Positions 56,222 through 64,000 of a stretch of DNA of 64,000 nucleotides are shown here, piece by piece. This stretch comes from Siphonodentalium dalli (taxonomy: Eukaryota; Mollusca; Scaphopoda; Gadilida; Siphonodentaliidae), in assembly GCA_032622095.1 (NCBI GenBank), contig CP136065.1, forward strand, positions 22,372,134 through 22,436,133, given 5' to 3'. The notes beneath the pieces were generated by a model. The model had not been told where the DNA came from. It ran no database searches and saw nothing but the letters and a program-made list of their open reading frames with translations. Each line of letters opens with the position of its first letter. Within the stretch, counting starts at the first letter, position 1. The translations under genes and the position numbers were made by a program.

Positions 56222-56309
56222 TAAAGAAAAGGTTACATTTTCCGACCCCATCATTTGGGCACTTTGTTCCTTGACTGTATATTCTAATGTGTGTTTTTGA
56301 CAATTGCAG

Positions 56310-56383
56310 ACATCGATATCCCACAGAAACTGGATAACAGGACAATAAACTACCCCCCACACACCACTCATGGGCCAAATTGA
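56310..56383 (+). CDS. candidate last exon of the serine protease
   Basis: The acceptor TTTTTGACAATTGCAG ends at 56309. The exon starts with two bases that complete the codon left open by the donor at 41995. It then gives 23 codons reading IDIPQKLDNRTINYPPH and TTHGPN, and stops at TGA 56381-56383. NRT is a possible N-glycosylation site. The link to the protease exons rests on phase match, strand and lack of another gene in the 14.3-kb gap, so it is an inference. What follows the stop is an in-frame repeat tail. Confidence 0.45.
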
Positions 56384-56674
56384 ACTGTCCACACTTACCC
56401 AACTGGTGAACCAGAACCAACGGACCACACTTATCCAACTGGTCAACCGGAACCAACGGACCACACTTATCCAACTGGTCAACCGGAACCCACTTATCCA
56501 ACTGGTGAATCAGAACCAATGGACCACACTTATCCAACTGGTCAACCGGAAGGAACAGACCACACTGGTCGATCGGTACCAACAGACCACACTTATCCAA
56601 CTGGTGAACCGGAACCAACAGCGGGACATCAGCAAACATTAGCTATAAGTGAACCACCGACACCTATACCCTAA
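56384..56674 (+). repeat. 36-bp minisatellite open in the exon frame behind a TGA
   Basis: Units of 36 bp (GGACCACACTTATCCAACTG core) read in the frame of the preceding exon as repeated PTDHTYPTGQPE. All length variants are multiples of three, and the frame is open for 96 codons to TAA at 56672. The TGA at 56381 separates it from the exon. It could be a lost C-terminal tail, a read-through extension or a plain 3' UTR minisatellite. Confidence 0.7.
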
Positions 56675-56708
56675 TGAGGGCACCACCTTGATGTATAAAA
56701 ACTTATTA

Positions 56709-57341
56709 TTAACTCTTTCATGACGGGAGCTGCGTTTGTGTAGTGTATTAACCCTTTACCCAACAAACCGGCCAAAACCGGCCAAATAAAGCTTCAACAG
56801 CCTAAAATATCTTCGGTCTGTCTCAATAGAACCATACAAATATGGATATCATTGGAACCGACTCCTTGACCACATTGTGATAGTGACAGTTATGCCCTGT
56901 GCCAATGCATTCTCTTATATATGCGAGTCAACCATAGGTCGCCTCGCATATATAAGAGAATGCATTGGCCTAAAAAAAATCTTTTTTACCATTTTTTCTT
57001 ACATTCTTTAACAATTTTATAATTTTTAATGTGTTAAGCCAATGCATTCTCTTATATATGCGAGGCGACCTATGGTCGACTCGCATATATAAGAGAATGC
57101 ATTGGCACAGGGCCGTTCTGTTGGGTAAAGGGTTAAAGATCTTGTGCCAGTGCGTTCTCTAATATGCGAGTCTCCCATAGGGAGCCTCACATAAATAAAA
57201 GAATGCACTGGCTTACACAGTCAAGGTAAATATTGTTAGGCCAATGTATTTTCTTATATATGTGAGACCCGCATATATAAGAGAATACATTGGCGCAGGG
57301 TTTTTTTCGCAAAATTTCTGGAAGTTCCAGTCATGGAAGGG
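56709..57341. mobile_element. HpA-5, hairpin MITE split by HpB-2
   Basis: Left TTAACTCTTTCATGACGGGA at 56709, right end reversed CCCTTCCATGACTGGAAC at about 57323-57341; the right TTAA is lost. The hairpins lie at 57148-57215 and 57240-57300. HpB-2 sits in its left part. Confidence 0.7.
56748..57136. mobile_element. HpB-2, TTAA hairpin MITE nested in HpA-5
   Basis: TTAA at 56748-56751 and 57133-57136. Ends CCCTTTACCCAACAAACCGG and, reversed, CCCTTTACCCAACAGAACGG. In opposite orientation to HpB-1. Two 70-bp hairpins at 56893-56970 and 57038-57108 are almost identical to those of HpB-1. Confidence 0.9.
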
Positions 57342-57800
57342 TCTGATTGAGCCACACCAATTTTATAGCCTGGTTTAAGAACATTTGGTTGTCTGGGGAA
57401 AAAATACATGTAGATGCAGGAGGGGAATATTAATAATAATAAAAATAATATTCATTAGCATCCCAACAATCTGCAAACAGTGGAACGCGTTACATGAATG
57501 TTAAATAACGTTCAAGAATCAGAATTTATATCACTGAAAACCAGTTAGTCTTCAGAAGCAGATGTTTACAATTCATTCTGTTTAAATGAAAAATTAAAAT
57601 GTTTACATTAGCCGTCCAATAGCTGTCCAAATGGTTCCTTAGTTTTCAAGAGGCAATCTGAATGTGGTTATTTTCAAAGACTAATTTGTATGATTCAATT
57701 GGGCTTGAATGCTGGTATGTTGGGCTTGAATGCTGGTATGAATATTTTCTTAACATTTGATTACTAATTGAACGCTTAGTCGGAAGTCAGGATTGTTTTT
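57342..57800. other. no gene seen; short direct duplication
   Basis: TTGGGCTTGAATGCTGGTAT occurs twice in tandem at 57699-57740. Confidence 0.55.
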
Positions 57801-58172
57801 ACCCTGTGCCAATGCATTCTCTTATATATGCGAGTCGACCATAGGTCGCCTCGCATATATAAAAGAATGCATTGGCCTAACAATTTTTTATCATGTTTTT
57901 TAAATAAATGTTTCTTACAATTTTTAGGACATAAAATAAAAAAACATCCATTACCCTGCAGGGAGCCCAGCACATATATAGAAGCATATAGAAGAGTGTC
58001 GTCTGCTCATGTTTGTCTGGGGCTCTGTATGGGTGAAATTATAAAATTGTTAAAGAATACAAGAAAAAATTATTAAAATTGTAAAAAAATGTTAGGCCAA
58101 TGCATTTTCTTATATATGCGAGGCGACCTATGGTCGACTCGCATATATAAGAGAATGCATTGGCACAGGGTA
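57801..58172. mobile_element. HpB-core, double-hairpin element without TTAA ends
   Basis: It begins ACCCTGTGCCAATGCATTC and ends as its mirror (GCACAGGGT). It has the two hairpins of the HpB family around a different spacer, but lacks CCCTTTACCC and TTAA. Flanks are T- and A-rich. Confidence 0.75.
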
Positions 58173-58741
58173 AAAAAATCCCCTCTTATATGAATGTTTT
58201 CTTAACATTTGTTTACTAATTGAACGCTTAGTGAAGATTTATACGCATTCAAGTTCAGTATAGGACATTACACTAACATCCCAAGATTTTTGAAAACGCT
58301 ATGTTTTATTCAAATTATAAATATAATTTGATGTATCTCTTATAAAACAGTTTAAATAATGGAAGAGATGGAGAAAGTAAAAGATAATACATCTACTTTT
58401 TAACCAAATACTTCATATTATAGTCAAAATGAACATAAATAGTCCAATGAATAAAACGGATTGTACATATTTTTCACAAAATGAGGAAAAAGTTCTAAGT
58501 TGAGTTCATAAACCAGAGTATTAAAATGCTGTTGCCAATAGTTGATTTTATTTGTCTGATATAAAGGGTATGTATTTCTTTTCTTTCTTTTTTTTGTGCT
58601 AAGATTTATTGGATGTGGTGACAAATTCAACTGCCGAATATTGTCAGATAAGACTGTCAGGTCTCAATTTCATTTACATGACTGTTCTACAGTAGACCAC
58701 ATAAAGAGCATGCATATTAAAGGCCCACTCAATTTTCGTAC
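58173..58741. other. no gene seen
   Basis: AT-rich; a minus-strand frame of 68 codons has no domain. Confidence 0.5.
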
Positions 58742-58900
58742 CATATTATATACCATCGAACCCCTAGATCACATTATATAAAATATATGCCATATTATAT
58801 ACCACCGAACTCCTAGATCACATTATATAAAATATATGCCATATTATATACCATCGAACCCCTAGATCACATTATATAAAATATATGCCATATTATATTC
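58742..58900. repeat. 49-bp tandem repeat, 3.2 copies
   Basis: CATATTATATACCATCGAAC recurs at 58742, 58791 and 58840, with a partial copy at 58889. Copies differ by two or three bases. Confidence 0.95.
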
Positions 58901-59517
58901 TATTTGAAAGAGGAAGCTCCAATATATTGGAAAATCAACTTATTCTGCGTAATAAACTACGAACATGTTGTTTTTGTTGAGGTACCGATGTGTGTTCTGT
59001 GCTTAAGATTCATCTGGACTGTTTTGCAAAGTCTATTATTTTCAATGGAAGGGGAATAACTCTATATCTATAGTTTGAATTATGTTGCGAAATTGGGGGG
59101 GGATATTTCTTTGATTTCAGCTATTTTCTATTACTCTATGGCCTTCTGAGACACAGATGTCCCAAAATGGTGATGAATTATTGTATTTTAATCATATTTT
59201 ATGTCATAGATTGTTATTAAAACTGTATATCAATCACTAAAACAAATTTATCGGCGACTCCAATATTAAATGGGCCTTTAAATAGATAACGCGTGTTTTT
59301 GATTATTTATCCATTTGAAACTATATGGCAAGAATTTAGCACATGGTCGGCTTTGAAACAGGAACTTGATATTGCGCAATATTGTGAAATTTATTGGTGC
59401 GTTTTCATTAGATCTAGACACTTCTGCACATGTTTGTGCTGAAATATGCTGGAAAAAATAATTCATACCTGAGTTTTGACAAATGTTTTTCTTGTCACCA
59501 CATCCAATAGAACTTAA
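58901..59517. other. no gene seen
   Basis: AT-rich with short frames only. Confidence 0.5.
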
Positions 59518-59760
59518 TTAACCATTTCATGATGGGGGCTATGTTGGTGCAGCATTAAAAACCATGCTTGTCTCCCATAGGGAGCCTCGAATATATAAGA
59601 GAATGCACTGGTTTTAATACAAGGTCAACATAAATATTGTTAGGTCAGTGTATTCTCTTATATATGTGAGGCTCCCTATGGGAGACTCGCATATATAAGA
59701 GAATGCATTGGCACAAGGTTTTTGCCAAATTTTAGGAAGCTCCAGTCACGGAAGGGTTAA
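59518..59760. mobile_element. HpA-6, TTAA hairpin MITE
   Basis: TTAA at 59518-59521 and 59757-59760. Left end CCATTTCATGATGGGGGC, right end reversed CCCTTCCGTGACTGGAGC. Its hairpins carry the CTCCCATAGGGAGCC centre typical of family HpA. Confidence 0.85.
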
Positions 59761-59826
59761 GTAACTAATATCAAGTATCCAATATACATGTAAAGTAACT
59801 AATATCAAGTATCCAATATACATGTA
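59758..59826. repeat. 35-bp tandem duplication
   Basis: AAGTAACTAATATCAAGTAT appears twice in a row, 35 bp apart, directly after HpA-6. Confidence 0.85.
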
Positions 59827-59852
59827 CATACAGAATAACAAGAACTACAAGC

Positions 59853-59957
59853 TACAGTAATGCCCTAAATAATTGACTCCTTAAACCAGAGCAGAATTAT
59901 GGGTAATTTTTCAGGATTTAGTTGATGGCTTGTTGCCATTCATCGGAAAGCTCTCAC
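59853..59957. repeat. Mar-5, half copy
   Basis: Starts TACAGTAATGCCCTAAATAA and ends GGAAAGCTCTC, with a short internal deletion. Confidence 0.7.
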
Positions 59958-60485
59958 CACTGTAACAGCTAATATAATTGTCTTTACAATCAGTTGATAA
60001 AGTTATCCAGATTTGTTTACCACTTTTTATTAATTTAATTAAATTTCAGCAATATCCCATATCGTCATGTAGATGTGCATGAAATTGAGATATGGTAAAT
60101 ATGTCATACCCACCATATGTTTTATTTAAAAAACATACTATTTGTACATATATTAAACTGATATATTTGCCATATATGTCCAAAGTACAATTGGAGATAG
60201 GATAAAGTTTTTTAATAAGTTATTTTTTCTTACCAAAGCTATGATAAAAATAATATTTGTAGATGAAGGTGTTTCATTCAGCCCTTCGATGACGGGTTAC
60301 TTGCTTACAAGATAACATTTTGAGGAATGTTGATTTATAACGATTTCTCAGTGGATTAAAAGTGATACGGTCACACCTGTGAAATACGTCCCCAGTCAGC
60401 TCACATTATCAGCTTTTAAGGGAATCTTTTGTCACATATTATCTTTAGAATTAACACCTTTTAGTGGTGAAAAGTGTGTAATAAA
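59958..60485. other. no gene seen
   Basis: AT-rich sequence without long frames. Confidence 0.5.
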
Positions 60486-60612
60486 CAGATTAAATCAATT
60501 GGTTTCAACGATTGCGTGAATAATTCACTTGAAGTTAGTTGAGGTTGAGGTTTTACCAGGCCCGGCTCGTGAATTATTTTACGTAATCATCGAAACCAAT
60601 TGATTACTGCCT
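60486..60612. mobile_element. foldback element, AGTAATCAATT type, copy 2
   Basis: Arms AAATCAATTGGTTTCAACGA and, reversed from the right, AGTAATCAATTGGTTTCGAT. Same family as 39079-39244, with the shared inner phrase AATAATTCAC. Confidence 0.65.
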
Positions 60613-60653
60613 ATGTAATGTGGGGCAGGATATTGTGTCTGAACTATAATCTG

Positions 60654-61124
60654 TTAACCCTTTACCCAACAAAACGGCCCTGTGCCAATGCATTCTCTTA
60701 TATATGCGAGTCGACCATAGGTCGCCTCGCATATATAAGAGAATGCATTGGTTTATCACATATTAAAAATGATAAAATTGTCAAAGAATGTAGAAAAATA
60801 TTATAAAAATTGTTAAAAAATGTAAGAAAAAATTATAAAATTGTTAAAGAATGTAAGAAAAAATGGTAAAAAGTGTTAAAAAATGATGATTTTTTTTAGG
60901 CCAATGCATTCTCTTATATATGCGAGGCGACCTATGGTCGACTCGCATATATAAGAGAATGCATTGGCACAGGGCATAACTGTAACTATCACAATGTGGT
61001 CAATGAGCCGGTTCCAATGATATCCATATTTGTATGGTTCTATTGAGACAGACCCAAGATAATTTAGGCTGTTGCAGCTTCATTTGGGCTATTTTTCTTG
61101 GCGTTTTGTTGGGTAAAGGGTTAA
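60654..61124. mobile_element. HpB-3, TTAA hairpin MITE
   Basis: TTAA at 60654-60657 and 61121-61124. Ends CCCTTTACCCAACAAAACGG on the left and CCCTTTACCCAACAAAACGC reversed on the right. The spacer between the hairpins carries a tandemly repeated AAAATTGTTAAAGAATGTAA. Confidence 0.92.
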
Positions 61125-61221
61125 TCAACTCCATATTCCACAAAATGTAATTTGTTACACATAAATAGCAGCTTAATTTAATATCCACAAGCCTGCAAAT
61201 AGTTTGTCTGTCATTTGAAGT

Positions 61222-61410
61222 ACAGAACGAGGTCCCACAGTGCGGGATAGCATCACTAAATTCACCATCTGGGGACCTCATTCTGCTTAGGCCTCATCTT
61301 CTGTGAAGTATCAATAGTCTCAAATTAACATTGCTTATATATAGTTACTTTTTCCTTCTGGGAAGTTTTTATATCCTCTAATTAGCAGAAGATAAAATGC
61401 ATAATTGAGG
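61222..61410. repeat. GAATGAGGTCC family, partial copy
   Basis: Holds one inner palindrome (ACGAGGTCCCACAG to GGGGACCTCATTCTG) and the following CCTCATCTTCTG block to ATAATTGAGGTG, as at 49474-49600. Confidence 0.65.
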
Positions 61411-61424
61411 TGACTAATGTCCCC

Positions 61425-61535
61425 GAGAGCTTTCCGATGAATGGCAACAAGCCATATTTCCGACTAAATCCTGAAAAGTTACCCATAATGCTGCTGTGGT
61501 TAAGAAGTCGATTACTTAGAGCATTACTTTAGTTA
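61425..61535. repeat. Mar-6, half copy (inverted)
   Basis: The reverse orientation of the Mar half unit: GAGAGCTTTCCGATGAATGG to GAGCATTACTTTA. Confidence 0.7.
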
Positions 61536-62160
61536 ATGGGTGGTTGATGGGTGACATTTCAAGTTTATCAATCTAAACCTCACAATACACCCTGTCACTA
61601 ACTTCTGGCCATATTAGATCCACCAGGTCCAGTTCTGTGGTTTTAGTGCTACAGGTCAAAGTTTTGGAGTAGCATTCCATATAGGGAAGTCATGAATAAA
61701 TCAAAAGCTCCATATATGGAATTGTTACTCCAAAACTTTGACCAGTAGCATTAAAACCAGAAAACCGAGGCTGGTAGAATCTCTGAAAATACGGAACGGA
61801 GCTAGATGAATCCAATACTGCCACGACCCAGTGATCTCACTTATTAAGTTCAACACACAGCCATATAATGCTTTTATCTCAACATCCCTCAAATATATGC
61901 AGGAAAATAGCAGTACGATTATTTTGAGAACCATTTTTTTTATATTCGAAACATTCCAAACTGTTTAATATGACTACTCTGAATTTGAATCCCCGGTGAA
62001 AAACAAATGGGACGAGCTGAACATTGTACAAAACAGATGTGTTATCATGTTGATCTATATTTTATTCATGATGACCTTTGCTTGTTGATGGTCATTTTAT
62101 TTCTAAAGGGAATAATGTTGTACAAAATAACAGGTTTGACAAACTCACATATAGCTGAGT
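61536..62160. other. no gene seen; small imperfect inverted repeat
   Basis: CAAAGTTTTGGAGTAGCATT near 61658 is mirrored near 61722 (GGAATTGTTACTCCAAAACTTTG). No gene. Confidence 0.5.
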
Positions 62161-62376
62161 TACAGTAATGCCCTAATTAATCGACTTCTTAACCACAGCA
62201 GAATTATGGGTAACTTTTCAGGATTTAGTCGGAAATATGACTTGTTGCCATACATTGGAAAGCTCTCGATGAGAGCTTCCAATGAACGGCAATAAGCCAT
62301 ATTTCCGTCTAAATCCTGAAATGTTACCCATAATTCTGCTGTGGTTAAGAAGTTGATTAATCAGGGAATTACTGTA
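62161..62376. mobile_element. Mar-7, complete 216-bp foldback
   Basis: TACAGTAATGCCCTAATTAA at the left and its mirror (GGGAATTACTGTA) at the right. The two 100-bp halves are inverted copies meeting at AAAGCTCTCGATGAGAGCTT. Flanking TA and CAGT ends fit Tc1/mariner MITEs. Confidence 0.85.
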
Positions 62377-62640
62377 TGACTACGTTTAGGCATAAATTCA
62401 TGTAGGGCCAAAAAATTTGTTTTGCAAAAATGATGATTATAATGATTATTGAACATAATTGTGCCAATAGAAGGATCATACTGTCTTCAATATCCTCAAT
62501 AATTCGTCATGATATCCAAGATAATATATTCATAATTTAAATATCTGACCCAAGTACATAAGTTGATAGGGTTTTGAATGCCATGAACACAATAAATATG
62601 AGATTCCCAAACAGATTAAAGATGGTCGATCTCTTCCTAA
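62377..62640. other. no gene seen
   Basis: AT-rich, short frames only. Confidence 0.5.
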
Positions 62641-62646
62641 CCAGAA

Positions 62647-62768
62647 ATAGATATGAATTTGAGGACACCGGTCCGGAATAGCTATCAATTTTATATAAAT
62701 TCCAGGATATAATATAATAGATATGAATTTGAGGACACCGGTCCTGAACAGCTATCAATTTTATTTAG
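62647..62768. repeat. 70-bp tandem duplication
   Basis: ATAGATATGAATTTGAGGAC begins at 62647 and again at 62717. Both continue ACCGGTCC and AGCTATCAATTTTAT. Confidence 0.9.
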
Positions 62769-63354
62769 AATTTCTTACGACATTCACTGGGACAGTTTTA
62801 GGGGCAATTTTCACAACAGAAATTCTTGCAAAAACGTTCTGAGCATTCCAAGATTGTATGTATCAAGAGAGAGAACTCTATCTTGTTATCAGACTCAATC
62901 GTGGAAAATTGCAGATCAGCAAAGAGATTTACTGTGAATTATTATTGAAATAAACCACTTTTAATATTATACGTTTATAGACAAATAATACACCCCATCT
63001 TCAGTTTAATCTGTATTTCATTCACACAATAGCTATTTGTAATTAAGCTTGAATTGGGATTTATAGAAACTATTTTTGTCATTTGGCCCGGAAGAAATAG
63101 GCCATCTTTAAAGAAGATTGACCATCAACAATTTTTTATTTTAATACGATATATCATGATCATTCCAAATTAATCCCAATTTATAACTAACAGTTTCAAA
63201 ATGTTTTGTACAAAATAAATTTATTTTATTAAATATTTTATTAACAAGCATATAATCATTGTTCATTTGTTGTCCTGAATAATGAACCCTCACAAATTAC
63301 TTGATGTTCATGTAATTTCAGGAAAGAATGTTTCTTTTTTGGTAGCGTGTTGGC
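62769..63354. other. no gene seen
   Basis: AT-rich and without frames or terminal repeats that I can support. Confidence 0.5.
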
Positions 63355-64000
63355 GAGTTTCTGTGCCAGTGAATTCTCTTATATACGTGAGTCTCCCACA
63401 GGAGCCTCACAATACTCCCACGTACAAGAGAATACATAACTATTTACCTTGACCTCGGCACCTCGCAAGCCAGTACATTCTCATATATGTGAGACTCCCT
63501 ATGGAAGACTCCCATATATAAGATACATAACTATTTACCTTGACCTCGCAAGCCAGTACATTATCATATGTGAGACTCCCTATGGAAGACTCCCATATAT
63601 AAGATACATACTTATTTACCTTGACCTCGCAAGCCAGTACATTCTCATATATGTGAGACTCCCTATGGAAGACTCCAATATATAAGATACATAACTATTT
63701 ACCTTGACCTCGCAAGTCAGTACATTCTCATATATATGAGACTCCCTATGGAAGACTCCCATATATCAGATACATAACTATTTACCTTGACCTCGCAAGC
63801 CAGTAGATTCTCATATATGTGAGACTCCCTATGGAAGACTCGCATATATAAGATACATAACTATTTACATTGACCTCGCAAGCCAGTACATTCCCATATA
63901 TGTGAGACTCCCTATGGAAGACTCCCATATATGAGATATATAACTATTTACCTTGACCTCGCAAGCCAGTAGATTCTCATATATGTGAGACTCCACATGG
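63355..64000. repeat. HpA-derived 83-bp tandem array, runs off the window
   Basis: Begins with an HpA-type hairpin (CTGTGCCAGTGAATTCTC). Then units containing TTGACCTCGCAAGCCAGTA repeat, with GACCTCG at 63451, 63542, 63623, 63706, 63789, 63872 and 63955: period 83 bp (81 and 91 in the first two). Each unit is one HpA hairpin plus its spacer. The array is cut by the window end. Confidence 0.92.

Noticed and set aside
56181-56639. 152-codon minus-strand frame with repeated LVPVHQLDKCG
   Set aside because: It is the antisense of the 36-bp minisatellite; no domain. The plus-strand frame that is phase-linked to the candidate exon is the better reading.
57026-57973. Frames reading SYICES.IGRLAYIRECIGL and similar
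   Set aside because: They are translations of the HpA/HpB hairpin arms and recur wherever the hairpin does.
63449-63685. 78-codon frame with repeated CETPYGRLPYIRY
   Set aside because: Produced by the 83-bp tandem array; the period is not a multiple of three and the frame does not persist.

Overview
The window is nuclear DNA of an animal, most likely a marine invertebrate. It is AT-rich and packed with repeats: Ty3/gypsy elements, LINEs, many foldback MITE families and degenerate CGTCC-type repeats. Its only recognisable host gene is split by GT-AG introns. I cannot name the species; a lophotrochozoan or another non-vertebrate metazoan would fit. I see no bacterial operons, no RNA genes and no CRISPR array.

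Layout. 1-2.8 kb: AT-rich DNA with a CpG-rich 212-bp satellite. 2.85-6.7 kb: an old, broken Ty3/gypsy element on the minus strand. 6.86-15.3 kb: a young, nearly intact Ty3/gypsy element on the minus strand. It has two 765-bp LTRs, a 4-bp target duplication, and gag and pol joined by a textbook -1 frameshift signal. 15.3-22.4 kb: broken copies of an invertebrate Cys-rich protein gene, two of them arranged as a long inverted repeat. A 3.9-kb TTAA-flanked insert that splits one arm carries nested palindrome-array elements. 22.6-25.9 kb: MITEs. 26-28.8 kb: a 5'-truncated LINE on the minus strand. 31.4-32.1 kb: a second palindrome-array element with a 6-bp target duplication. 34-37.6 kb: an endonuclease/RT LINE on the plus strand, cut by a TTAA hairpin MITE.

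40.3-42.0 kb holds two exons of a trypsin-like (S1) serine protease on the plus strand. A candidate last exon at 56.3 kb matches in splice phase; it ends at a TGA followed by an in-frame, 12-residue-repeat tail. The N-terminal exons (catalytic His and Asp) were not found. From 41 kb to the window end the sequence is introns or intergenic DNA filled with foldback elements. These include two TTAA-flanked hairpin families sharing one core hairpin, a TA-flanked mariner-like foldback, a nested TGTCACAC foldback, and an 83-bp tandem array running off the window end.

The most interesting signals are: (1) a family of foldback elements with TATGG-type ends, 6-bp target duplications and arrays of 18-20-bp palindromes whose sequence differs from copy to copy; (2) two TTAA MITE families that share an internal hairpin module but have different ends; (3) the A-AAA-AAC slippery site plus stem at the gag-pol junction; (4) the repeat tail behind a stop codon in the protease gene. 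All coordinates, alignments and splice sites were read by eye.
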